Assembly: GCA_045402695.1 (NCBI GenBank)
Contig: JAWPNA010000069.1
Span: 1-10,987 of the forward strand
From: JAWPNA01 sp045402695
GTDB lineage: Bacteria > Acidobacteriota > Polarisedimenticolia > JACPZX01 > DASXTC01
Length of the DNA stretch: 10,987 nucleotides
Direction: 5' to 3'
A program made the translations under genes and the position numbers. This document shows positions 1 through 7,420 of this stretch, one piece after another. A model generated the notes under the pieces. The model ran no database searches. It was not told where the DNA came from and saw only the letters and a program-made list of their open reading frames with translations. Within the stretch, counting starts at the first letter, position 1; every line of letters begins with the position of its first letter.

Positions 1-1182
1 CACTTGCGCCAGCTCGCCCGGCCGCTGGCAGGCAGGAAGATCGTGCACGTCAACTCCACGAGAGCCGGCGGCGGCGTCGCGGAGATCCTGGCCTGCCTGG
101 TGCCGCTCAAGAAAGAGCTCGGCCTGGACGCCTCCTGGGAAGTGATCGAGGGAGGCGACCAGTTCTTCCTTGCCACCAAGGGTCTGCACAACGGCCTGCA
201 GGGCAACCCCGTCGATCTGCCTCCGCGGCTCCAGGAGGCCTACCTCGAGACCAACAGAACCAACGCGGAGCGTTTGAGATCGCGGCTCGAGGACGCCGAC
301 TTCGTCTTCATCCACGATCCCCAGCCCGCCGCCCTGCTCCGTTTCTGCGGGAAGCGAAAGGGAAAGTGGATCTGGCGATGCCACATAGACGCCAGCAGGC
401 CCCACCGCCCGCTCTGGCGCTTCCTGCGCGACTTCGTGCGTCCCTACGACGCGAGCATCTTCTCCCTCGCCGCCTTCGCCCAGTCCCTGCCCCATCCGCA
501 GTATCTGGTCCCCCCGAGCATCGATCCTCTCAGCGAGAAGAACGTTTCACTCAACCAGGAAGAGATCGCCGAGGTGGCGGCGCGCTTCCAGCTCGATCCC
601 GAGCGACCCGTGCTGGCCCAGGTCTCCCGTTTCGACCGCTTCAAGGATCCGGCCGGCGTGATCCAGGCCTACCGGCTGGTCAAGACCCGGCTGCCGGTAC
701 AGCTCGTGCTGGCCGGCGGCACGGCTGACGACGACCCGGAAGGCGCGGCCGTGCTGGCCGAAGTACGCGAGCAGGCGGGAGACGATCCCGACATTCACGT
801 CCTCCTGCTCAGTCCGGATGCCCACAGGACCATCAACGCGCTCCAGCGCCGGGCCGACGTCGTCCTTCAGAAATCGCTGCGCGAAGGGTTCGGACTGACG
901 GTCACAGAGGCGCTCTGGAAGAGCAGGCCGGTCATCGGAGGAGAAACCGGGGGCATCACACTGCAGGTGATCAACGGCCACACGGGGTTCCTGGTCAACA
1001 CCCCGGAAGGGGCGGCCTTCCGCATTCGCTACCTCCTGAACCGTCCGGAAGAAAGGGAGAGCATCGGACGCAAGGGGCGGCAACTGGTCCGGGAGAGCTT
1101 CCTGATCACCAGGCAGCTTCGCGAGCATCTGACCCTCATGCTCATGGTCGACAGCGCGGCAAAGGACGGGATCGATCTATGA
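1..1182 (+). CDS. treT: TreT-like trehalose glycosyltransferring synthase (GT4), 5' end outside window
   Basis: This is probably a cytoplasmic retaining GT4 enzyme that joins an NDP-glucose to glucose to make trehalose in one step. Numbering from the TTG at base 4, the TreT-type N-terminal domain shows VHVNSTRAGGGVAEIL (14-29, glycine-rich loop at 22-24) and HDPQ (104-107), then WRCHID (124-129). The C-terminal nucleotide-sugar domain shows SRFDRFKDP (208-216, with the usual Arg and Lys) and the EX7E pair E294/E302 inside EGFGLTVTEALW. The frame is open to base 1, and only about ten residues precede the first strand, fewer than family members normally have. The true start is therefore probably upstream and TTG is only a fallback. 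The stop overlaps the next ATG (ATGA), so the gene is likely co-transcribed with otsB and otsA. The family call is strong. The exact acceptor and nucleotide are inferred, and another GT4 disaccharide synthase is possible. Confidence 0.8.
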   Translation, partial: HLRQLARPLAGRKIVHVNSTRAGGGVAEILACLVPLKKELGLDASWEVIEGGDQFFLATKGLHNGLQGNPVDLPPRLQEAYLETNRTNAERLRSRLEDADFVFIHDPQPAALLRFCGKRKGKWIWRCHIDASRPHRPLWRFLRDFVRPYDASIFSLAAFAQSLPHPQYLVPPSIDPLSEKNVSLNQEEIAEVAARFQLDPERPVLAQVSRFDRFKDPAGVIQAYRLVKTRLPVQLVLAGGTADDDPEGAAVLAEVREQAGDDPDIHVLLLSPDAHRTINALQRRADVVLQKSLREGFGLTVTEALWKSRPVIGGETGGITLQVINGHTGFLVNTPEGAAFRIRYLLNRPEERESIGRKGRQLVRESFLITRQLREHLTLMLMVDSAAKDGIDL

Positions 1183-2006
1183 TGAAGAAACTTCCCGGAG
1201 TCACTCCTCAACAAGAGGCGCGGATCGAGGCGGCCCCCGCGTGTTTCCTGATGTCCGACTACGATGGGACGCTGGCTCCTTTCCGTCTCGACTGGCGCGA
1301 GGCGGTTCCGGCCGCCAGCGTCGTCGAACTCCTCGCGCGCCTCTCGGTCGGTCGCAAGACCACGCTCGCGGTCGTCTCGGGCAGGCCGGTCGAGGATCTG
1401 GGCCGCCTCCTGGGACCCCTCCCGATCCACGTCGTGGGCGAGCATGGATGGGAGTGCCGGCTCCCCGGTGGAACAATGATCAGCCATCCGCTGGACCACC
1501 ATGTCGCGGCGGCGCTGGCGCGGGCGCTCGCACGCGCCTCGGCGCGCGCGTGGGCGGACCGTCTCGAGCGGAAAAGGACCTCGATCATGCTGCACACGCG
1601 GGGGCTGCCCTCCGACCAGGCGGATCGTATCGAGACGGACTGCGCGAAGCTTTGGGAAGTGGAAACCGAGGAATCAGGGCTATGGTTGCGACGCGCCGGC
1701 GGGGGGATCGAGCTGAGGGCCCCGGGAAGAAACAAGGGGACCGCGGTGAAAGAACTTCTGGACACCTGCGCTCCCGGGACCCTGGGTGTCTACCTCGGCG
1801 ACGACGAGACGGACGAGGACGCGTTCGCGGCGCTCCTGCCCGACGGCATCGGACTGCTGGTGTCTCCATCCGACAGACCGTCGTTCGCCACCGGCCGGCT
1901 GTTCACGCCCGCCGACGTGCAGGCGTTTCTCGAGAGCTGGCTTCTGCTGGTGGAAGGCGTCGCGGGCCCGATGGCGCGATCCTCGCACATTCCGGAGCAG
2001 CCATGA
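1179..2006 (+). CDS. otsB: Trehalose-6-phosphate phosphatase OtsB
   Basis: This HAD-superfamily phosphatase removes phosphate from trehalose 6-phosphate, the second step of the OtsA/OtsB pathway in the cytoplasm. The 275 residues match the usual family length. HAD motif I is DYDGTLAP (27-34), with nucleophile D27 and general acid D29. Motif II is VVSGRP (65-70) and is followed by the family GEHGWE stretch (87-92). The motif III lysine is K186 in GRNKGTAV, and motif IV is GDDETDEDAF (207-216), which binds magnesium. The start is ATG at 1179 in an ATGA overlap with the preceding gene, with an AAGGA-type ribosome site around 1162-1166; a second ATG at 1182 would remove one residue. The alanine- and arginine-rich helix around 110-132 belongs to the cap domain. 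It ends in another ATGA overlap with otsA, so the three genes are translationally coupled. Confidence 0.95.
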   Translation: MMKKLPGVTPQQEARIEAAPACFLMSDYDGTLAPFRLDWREAVPAASVVELLARLSVGRKTTLAVVSGRPVEDLGRLLGPLPIHVVGEHGWECRLPGGTMISHPLDHHVAAALARALARASARAWADRLERKRTSIMLHTRGLPSDQADRIETDCAKLWEVETEESGLWLRRAGGGIELRAPGRNKGTAVKELLDTCAPGTLGVYLGDDETDEDAFAALLPDGIGLLVSPSDRPSFATGRLFTPADVQAFLESWLLLVEGVAGPMARSSHIPEQP

Positions 2007-3433
2007 GGCGACTCGTGGTGATCTCCAACCGTCTCCCGCAGGTGTCGTCCTCCGACTCGCCCGATGAACGCCACAGGCCCGTGGGCGGCCTGGCCACCGC
2101 GCTGGGAGGGGCTCTGCGGAAATCCCCTGGGAGCATCTGGTTCGGGTGGAGCGGAACGATCGCCTCCACCGATCTGAACCGTCCCGTGGTCCGGCGGGTG
2201 ATGGACGGCGTGCGCATCGTCGGCATGCCGATGACACAACGCGAGGCGGGCGATTACTACCGCGGCTTCTGCAACGATGCTGTGTGGCCCCTGTTCCACG
2301 GCTTTCTCGACAAGGTCAAGCTGGACCGAAAGGAGGAAGTGGTCTACCGCGAGGTGGCCGCGCGCTTCGCGACGGCGCTCATTCCTCTGCTGCGCCCTGG
2401 TGATCTCGTCTGGGTGCATGACTACCATTTCCTCTGCCTGGGACGCGAGCTGCGGCGTCAAGGGTTCAAGGGGCCCATCGGGTTCTTCCTGCACATCCCG
2501 TTTCCTTCCTGCGACCTCTGGGAGGTATTGCCCGAGCCTCGTGACTTCCTTCTGGCGATGATCGAGTACGATCTGGTCGGTTTCCAGACCGAAGCCTCCA
2601 TGGACAATTACGCCGCCTGCTGTCGCCGCCTTCTCGGGGCCCGTTGGGACGGCCGCCTCCTGCGCGCCGCCGGTCGATCGCAGCGAGCGGGCGCCTACCC
2701 CATCGGGATCGAGCCGGAGGATTTCCTGCCTCCGCCCGAGCGGGCGCAGGAACGCGGTCGCCGCGATGGACTGACCCGCGTGGTCAGAGGTCGGAAGCTG
2801 ATTCTCGGAGTGGACCGGCTCGACTACACCAAGGGGATCCCCGAGCGGATTCTGGGGTTCGAGGCTCTGATGCGAGAGTCACCCGAGTGGCGCAAGAAGG
2901 TCTCGTTCGTTCAGATCGCTTCCCCGTCCCGATCCCGCGTCTCGGGATACATCGAGCAGAAGCGGCTCGTGGATCATCTGGTGGGCCGCGTCAACGGCGA
3001 GCTGGCCGAGCACGACTGGGTCCCGATCCGGTATCTGTACCGATCCTATCAGCAGGGAGCGCTCGCCGAGTTCTACAGGGAGGCGGACGTGGGGCTCGTG
3101 ACACCGCTGAGAGATGGAATGAACCTGATCGCCAAGGAGTTCGTGGCGGCGCAACGGCCGCAGGCGCCCGGCGTCCTCGTCTTGAGCCGCTTCGCGGGGG
3201 CGGCGGAGGAGATGCCCGAGGCCGTGCTGGTCAACCCCTATATCCCTTCCGATACGGCGGAAGGGATCAGGATCGCGCTGAAGATGCGGCCGGAGGAGCG
3301 CCGGGAGCGCCACGCCGCGCTCTTGCGTAAGGTCCTGGCCAACACCGCCAGCGCGTGGTCTCGTCGATTCCTCGAGGACCTGATCCAGGCGGCGGCCCGG
3401 GCGCGAACCATCCGGGCCGGCCATGCGTTATAG
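2003..3433 (+). CDS. otsA: Trehalose-6-phosphate synthase OtsA (GT20)
   Basis: This retaining GT20 enzyme transfers glucose from an NDP-glucose to glucose 6-phosphate to give trehalose 6-phosphate, which OtsB next door dephosphorylates. The 476 residues carry the full family set: VISNRLP (6-12), the GG pair at 28-29 near the donor phosphates, WVHDYHF with H139-D140, IPFPS, GFQT, GVDRLDYTKG (269-278) with R272 and K277, and LRDGMNLIAKEF with D371 and E379. The key residues equivalent to those in E. coli OtsA are present, so it should be active. The reading frame stays open upstream to 1241, but the ATG at 2003 is chosen because homology begins there (MRRLVVISNRLP), a GGAG site lies at 1994-1997, and the ATGA overlap with otsB matches the previous junction. 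Donor preference (UDP-, ADP- or GDP-glucose) cannot be read from the sequence. Confidence 0.96.
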   Translation: MRRLVVISNRLPQVSSSDSPDERHRPVGGLATALGGALRKSPGSIWFGWSGTIASTDLNRPVVRRVMDGVRIVGMPMTQREAGDYYRGFCNDAVWPLFHGFLDKVKLDRKEEVVYREVAARFATALIPLLRPGDLVWVHDYHFLCLGRELRRQGFKGPIGFFLHIPFPSCDLWEVLPEPRDFLLAMIEYDLVGFQTEASMDNYAACCRRLLGARWDGRLLRAAGRSQRAGAYPIGIEPEDFLPPPERAQERGRRDGLTRVVRGRKLILGVDRLDYTKGIPERILGFEALMRESPEWRKKVSFVQIASPSRSRVSGYIEQKRLVDHLVGRVNGELAEHDWVPIRYLYRSYQQGALAEFYREADVGLVTPLRDGMNLIAKEFVAAQRPQAPGVLVLSRFAGAAEEMPEAVLVNPYIPSDTAEGIRIALKMRPEERRERHAALLRKVLANTASAWSRRFLEDLIQAAARARTIRAGHAL

Positions 3434-3469
3434 GGGTGGCATCCGATAAATCCCGAGGAGGACCTGCAC

Positions 3470-4570
3470 ATGAGCTACGCCCGAAAGACCCTGACCCTGG
3501 CCGCATCCGCCCTTCTAGCTGTGCTGTCCACCGCGCCGGCGACTCTCGCGAATGACTCTCTCACCCGCTCTTTTCCCTTCAGGCCCGGCGAGCGGCTCCA
3601 GATTCACACTGACATGGGGCATATCGAGCTGCGCCACGCCTCCACCAACGAGCTCACCGTCACGGTCACCGTGGAGAAGGGCAAGATCAGCGACTACCTG
3701 CAGATAGCCTTCGACGACACCCCCGGGGGGGTTGACGTGGAGGGAAAGAAGATCGCGGGCTTCGTATCGGGCTTTCTCTCGGGCTGGTTTTCCGACTCGC
3801 CCGAGCTGAAGTTCACCGTGGACGCTCCCGAGAAGCTCGACCTGGACCTCAAGACAGGCGGGGGGCACATCACGCTGCCCAGCCTGGAAGGTGAGGTGGC
3901 TCTGAGGACCAGCGGCGGCCACATCACATTCTCCGACCTCAAGGGACACATCAGCGCGGAGACCTCGGGAGGGCACATCACGGGAGGAGTCATCTCCGAC
4001 GGCGGGACGCTGGACACTTCGGGAGGGCACATCTCGATCGGCGGCGCGGGCCGCGATCTCAAAGTCTCCACCTCGGGCGGCCATATCACCATCGGGACGG
4101 TCGTTGGACATCTCTCGGCCGAGACCTCGGGCGGGCACATCCAGGTGGAGAAGGTCGAGGGCGCCATGGAGCTCGACACCTCCGGAGGGCACGTGAAGGC
4201 ACGCGGATGCACGGGTGACACCCTCGTCTCCACCTCGGGCGGCGACGTCAACCTCGAGAACATGGGCGGACACGTGAGCGCCCACTCCTCGGGAGGAGAT
4301 GTGACCGTGTCGCTCTCACAGGGAAACGCCGCGGGGGCCGATCTCAGCACCTCCGGCGGCGGCGTCACGCTGAGGATTCCCTCCGGAATCGGGTTCAACG
4401 TGGACGCCCGTGCCACGGGAGGTGAAGTCGAGGCCCTCCTGCCGTCCGTGACGGTCCAGGGGCCGACCTCCAAGAGCCGCCTGGAGGGCACGATCGGCGG
4501 CGGCGGGAACATGCTGCGGCTGCGCACCAGCCACGGCGACATCAGGATCACCGGCTCGGTAGGCGATTGA
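3470..4570 (+). CDS. Secreted DUF4097-type beta-solenoid repeat protein with TSGGHI coils
   Basis: This is a predicted exported protein of 366 residues, of the DUF4097 'putative adhesin' kind; its biochemical role is not known. A Sec signal peptide is visible, with a basic start, a hydrophobic core at about 8-22 and likely cleavage after ATLA near residue 27. An N-terminal domain (28-125) includes a degenerate coil, TDMGHI (47-52), and a hydrophobic GFVSGFLSGWF stretch at 97-107. From T129 to S273 nine coils begin at exact 18-residue steps, each with T/S-S/G-G-G-H/D-I/V. Looser coils start at 294, 316 and 353. Histidine occupies the same coil position at 133, 151, 169, 187, 205, 223 and 241, and aspartate at 259 and 277. 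The start is firm: a GAGGAGG ribosome site at 3455-3461 sits 8 bases before ATG. It lies 36 bases after otsA and may be read through from it. Its end overlaps the opposing methyltransferase gene by 23 bases. Confidence 0.85.
   Translation: MSYARKTLTLAASALLAVLSTAPATLANDSLTRSFPFRPGERLQIHTDMGHIELRHASTNELTVTVTVEKGKISDYLQIAFDDTPGGVDVEGKKIAGFVSGFLSGWFSDSPELKFTVDAPEKLDLDLKTGGGHITLPSLEGEVALRTSGGHITFSDLKGHISAETSGGHITGGVISDGGTLDTSGGHISIGGAGRDLKVSTSGGHITIGTVVGHLSAETSGGHIQVEKVEGAMELDTSGGHVKARGCTGDTLVSTSGGDVNLENMGGHVSAHSSGGDVTVSLSQGNAAGADLSTSGGGVTLRIPSGIGFNVDARATGGEVEALLPSVTVQGPTSKSRLEGTIGGGGNMLRLRTSHGDIRITGSVGD
3854..4339 (+). repeat. In-gene tandem 54-bp repeat (18-residue coils), with a 162-bp higher-order unit
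   Basis: Nine coding units begin at 3854, 3908, 3962, 4016, 4070, 4124, 4178, 4232 and 4286, each 54 bases apart with no indel; the coil after the ninth is displaced by nine bases. The core of each unit reads roughly acctcgggcgggcacatc. Residues before the core cycle as AE, LD, VS, then AE, LD, VS, and the GH ahead of the AE-type coils recurs at residues 159-160, 213-214 and 267-268. The copies are therefore related in blocks of three (162 bases). The DNA has diverged at third codon positions. Confidence 0.85.
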
Positions 4571-6518
4571 TCTGAGCAACGTCGGCGAGCCGCCAGACTC
4601 CTGAGGCCGCCTCGTCGAGGAGATCCTGCGGAGCGCCGGGCCCTGCCCGTGCCACCAGCTCGACGAGACGCCGGTGGTCCTCGTCGGCGTGGTCGTAGCG
4701 CGGCACGGCGATGTGGCGCAGCAGATGCGGGGCGCCGAAGCTCTTGCCGCCCGTTTGCGCGAACGACGCGGCCGCCTCATTGAACAGCGTGGAATTGAGC
4801 ATCCCGGCCAGGAAAACCGCCTCGGCCTCGTCCGCGCACGCGATGAACGTACAGGTCTCCTGCGGGATGACTGTCCTGCCGTCGTGGGGGCCGACGGCGG
4901 CGGCTGTCACGCGCGAGGCGATCCGCGGCCAGACGACCTTCCAGGCCGACATCGTCGCGGCCGACACGGAGAAGATGCTGTAGAAAGGGGCGCCGTGATC
5001 GAGCAGCGCGCGCGTGCCCCTATCGCGGCGCGCGGCGAGGGCTCCAGTGAACCTCTCGAGGTAAGCCAGGGCGAGAGGATACCGCGCGGCCATGACCTCC
5101 CGGTCGATCCCCCGCCGGCGCTCCGGATCCTGAGGGAGGAGTATCCAGGCTGACGAGTTCGCCTGGAACCTGAGCACGTCGGCCGCCCGCAGCAAAGGGA
5201 AGAGGAGATCGGTCTCGACGCGGGCGGTGACAGTGGGCAGGTCCCTCTTGCCCGAGTCAGCCAGGTTCTCCACCGTGCGCACGCCTTCCTCCTCGGGCGA
5301 CAGCGCCCTCAGCCAGTAGACGCCGTTGGCTCCACCGGTGTAGGCGCCGGCGCGCGCGCGGTAGGGCGACGGCCCCAGCACGCCTCGCAGCCGCGAGACC
5401 TGCTCATTCGTCCCAGTCAGCCAGGCCGAGGTCGCATCACCGTCATCGACGGGCTCGGCCTGCTTCGGCTCGGGCCCACCTCCGCCTCGAGGCCACACCT
5501 GGTACGACACAGGATAGGTGGTCGGCTCTCCCTTCAGCAGCGTCACCACGGCGGACCTGGTTCCCGCGCCAAAGAAGATCTGCCGGGCTCCGAAGTCATC
5601 CACCGAGATCACCTTCAGAGGCGTCCCGTCGCCGAGGACGAACCGGCGGAAACCCGCGCCGCTGCCCACGCTCTTGAAGAGGGTCTGCGTGATCACGAAC
5701 GCGAGCCGCCCGCCGGGCCTCAAGAACTTGTCGGCCGCGGTATAGGTGGCGAGCATCGCGAGGTCCTTCCTGCCCCGTCCCAGCATCACCTGCATGCCGG
5801 CGTCGCGGCCGTGATCGGCAAACAGCCCGTGGTGCCGCCAGAGGTCCTTGGTCCTCTCGCGATATGCGCGAGAGAGGCTCTCCCATCCGACCCAGGGAGG
5901 GTTGCCCGCGACGACATCGAAGGCCCCGCGTGTCTCGCACAGGATCGCGTCGGCGCAGGCCACGGGGATGGCTAGAGGCCCGCGCCGGACAGCTCCCTTC
6001 AGAGCGAAGAGGTACTCGGCGCGCGCCATCAGGACCGCGGCAGGATTGAGGTCCATGCCTTGCACGAGATCCGCGATCTCCCCGGCGGGAAGGTCGGGCC
6101 GGCGGCGGCGCAGCCGCGACACCGCCGCACCGAGAAACACCCCCGCCCCGCACATCGGATCGAGCAGCCGGCTCTGTTCCTCGCCGCCAAACCCCGCACG
6201 ATCCAGGACTAGGTCCACCAGCCACGCCGGGGTGTAATACTCGCCCTGGCCGTGGCGCTGCCGGCGCGGGACCAGCTTCATGTAGAGGCGCCCGAGCGAG
6301 GGATGATCCTCGCTTTGGATCGACCTCAAGAGCCCCTCGACCTCTTCGGCCCGGATCGCCTCCGCCGATGCCGGCACCCCTTCGAGAAACCCCGCGATGC
6401 CCGCCTCTTCGAAAGGCGCGCCGCTCTCCACCCAGGCGAGGTGATCGAGCGGGTCTTTCAGCCGGCGCGGCGACACGGCTCGCGCCGCCGCCAGCTTGGT
6501 CAGGGTGAGAATGTCCAC
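4548..6518 (-). CDS. Solitary Eco57I-like N6-adenine DNA methyltransferase
   Basis: This predicted S-adenosylmethionine-dependent enzyme methylates adenine N6 in DNA. In its 656 residues, GEYYTP (92-97) is the family lead-in, and LLDPMCGAGVFL (118-129) is motif I for cofactor binding. D156 in GMDLNPA and D190 follow, and NPPWVG (206-211) is the catalytic motif IV. The C-terminal half (about 380-640), with QETCTFIACADEAEAVFLAGMLNS, resembles the target-recognition part of type IIG enzymes. Only some 80 residues precede the methylase core and no PD-ExK signature was seen, so a type IIG nuclease domain appears absent. No restriction gene lies beside it, hence an orphan methyltransferase or an incomplete system. 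The start is a GTG, supported by GGAG (complement at 6524-6527) five bases upstream; the next internal Met, at residue 80, is too late. It is divergent from the pseudoprotease gene and convergent, with a 23-base overlap, with the repeat-protein gene. The target site cannot be inferred. Confidence 0.9.
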   Translation of the reverse strand: MDILTLTKLAAARAVSPRRLKDPLDHLAWVESGAPFEEAGIAGFLEGVPASAEAIRAEEVEGLLRSIQSEDHPSLGRLYMKLVPRRQRHGQGEYYTPAWLVDLVLDRAGFGGEEQSRLLDPMCGAGVFLGAAVSRLRRRRPDLPAGEIADLVQGMDLNPAAVLMARAEYLFALKGAVRRGPLAIPVACADAILCETRGAFDVVAGNPPWVGWESLSRAYRERTKDLWRHHGLFADHGRDAGMQVMLGRGRKDLAMLATYTAADKFLRPGGRLAFVITQTLFKSVGSGAGFRRFVLGDGTPLKVISVDDFGARQIFFGAGTRSAVVTLLKGEPTTYPVSYQVWPRGGGGPEPKQAEPVDDGDATSAWLTGTNEQVSRLRGVLGPSPYRARAGAYTGGANGVYWLRALSPEEEGVRTVENLADSGKRDLPTVTARVETDLLFPLLRAADVLRFQANSSAWILLPQDPERRRGIDREVMAARYPLALAYLERFTGALAARRDRGTRALLDHGAPFYSIFSVSAATMSAWKVVWPRIASRVTAAAVGPHDGRTVIPQETCTFIACADEAEAVFLAGMLNSTLFNEAAASFAQTGGKSFGAPHLLRHIAVPRYDHADEDHRRLVELVARAGPGAPQDLLDEAASGVWRLADVAQINRLPSR

Positions 6519-6533
6519 GGATTCTCCGTCACC

Positions 6534-6562
6534 CTCACAGCGTGCGCGTATCTGTGTATGAT
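6534..6562 (+). promoter_or_regulatory. Candidate sigma-70 promoter for the pseudoprotease gene
   Basis: In the 113-base divergent spacer, CTCACA (6534-6539, four of six matches to TTGACA) stands 17 bases before TATGAT (6557-6562, five of six matches to TATAAT). The -10 element overlaps the 8-base palindrome ATGATCAT (6558-6565), a possible binding site. Transcription would begin near 6569, about 60 bases before the ATG. This rests on consensus matching only. No equally good promoter was found for the opposite-strand methyltransferase gene. Confidence 0.4.
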
Positions 6563-6618
6563 CATGTCACAAGAGCCATCGCCATCAGACATGCCATGCA
6601 TCAACCGGCTCGTGCCGG

Positions 6619-6625
6619 AAGGAGG
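6619..6625 (+). promoter_or_regulatory. Ribosome binding site that fixes the pseudoprotease start
   Basis: AAGGAGG, a full match to the anti-Shine-Dalgarno core, lies six bases before ATG 6632. The frame is open 30 codons further up to GTG 6542, but the residues there do not look like a signal peptide, whereas those from 6632 do. Confidence 0.75.
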
Positions 6626-6631
6626 ATCGGT

Positions 6632-7420
6632 ATGCGCAACACACACCACCTCACGGTGGGGATCACCGTATTCGTCCTCGCAATCGTCTCCGGCGGAGCA
6701 CCGGCTCTTGCGATCACCAATGGGCCCCTCGACGGCAACAATCACCCGAGCGTCGGCTTCATCTTCGGGCAGCAGTCGGATCCCAACACCTGTAACGCCG
6801 AGGTTGCAGGCGGCTGCACGGCCACGCTCATCTCGCCCACAGTCGCGGTGTCCAGCGGCGCGTGCGCGGATATATTCGGCCACCCGGAGGAGTACGGGTA
6901 CAGCCTGACGGCCGTCTGGATCAGCTTCAACGGCTATGACCCGTTCGACTGCTCCGCGGCGAGTCGCGTCGACTCGATCCATGCCCACCCGAGCTTCGAC
7001 GAGACGCAGCTTGACTCGCCCACCAATTTCGGCGTTTTCGTCCTGACAACTCCTGCCACCGTGACACCTGCGACCCTGCCCGCGGCGAACTCGCGGGGAG
7101 GATACGTCAACGGTGATTCGTTCGAGGTCGTGAATTGGGGCACTGAGGCAGACATGAACATCTTCTCCAACAGGAGGCGCTTTGCACCTGCCACGTTCCT
7201 GACGAGTGACGCCGATTCTCTCAAGCTCCATCTGACACTCAACGGCGGTGAGATCTGCCTCGAGAATGTAGACGGAGGTGGTGCCTTCCTGCCGGCGAGC
7301 CAGAACCTCACGGCTCTGATCAGAGTCGAAATCGGCAACTGCAAGGTCGCCGACTACCTGCGTCTCGACACGCCGGCAGTCCGGGACTTTCTGGATGACT
7401 TCGCCGTGACCCTGCCTTAG
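6632..7420 (+). CDS. Secreted chymotrypsin-fold (S1-like) protein lacking the catalytic triad
   Basis: This is an exported 262-residue protein related to trypsin-like serine proteases, probably without protease activity. The signal peptide spans about 1-27, ending GAPALA, and a mature start near ITNG recalls the S1 N-terminus. C62 and C78 bracket TATLISPTVAVSSGA, the place of the usual TLI-TAGHC motif, but the histidine is A77. At the Asp motif (normally DIAL) the sequence is NFGVFVL (132-138). At the GDSGGP motif it is VDGGGA (213-218), so the serine is G215. The C-terminal tail, with C208 and C237 and YLRLDTPAVRDFL (242-254), matches bacterial S1 proteins. The gene looks lower in GC than its neighbours, which may mean it arrived by transfer. 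Its 3' end lies 28 bases from the end of the truncated kinase on the other strand. Fold assignment is by motif pattern, and a binding or scaffold role is a guess. Confidence 0.72.
   Translation: MRNTHHLTVGITVFVLAIVSGGAPALAITNGPLDGNNHPSVGFIFGQQSDPNTCNAEVAGGCTATLISPTVAVSSGACADIFGHPEEYGYSLTAVWISFNGYDPFDCSAASRVDSIHAHPSFDETQLDSPTNFGVFVLTTPATVTPATLPAANSRGGYVNGDSFEVVNWGTEADMNIFSNRRRFAPATFLTSDADSLKLHLTLNGGEICLENVDGGGAFLPASQNLTALIRVEIGNCKVADYLRLDTPAVRDFLDDFAVTLP

Noticed and set aside
1241..2002. Upstream extension of the otsA frame as an N-terminal domain
   Set aside because: It runs out of frame over otsB, gives arginine- and proline-rich residues without motifs, and the OtsA family start matches ATG 2003 with its own ribosome site.
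3854..4339. CRISPR-like or satellite array
   Set aside because: The 54-base period is an in-frame 18-residue protein repeat without separate spacers, and variation falls at third codon positions.
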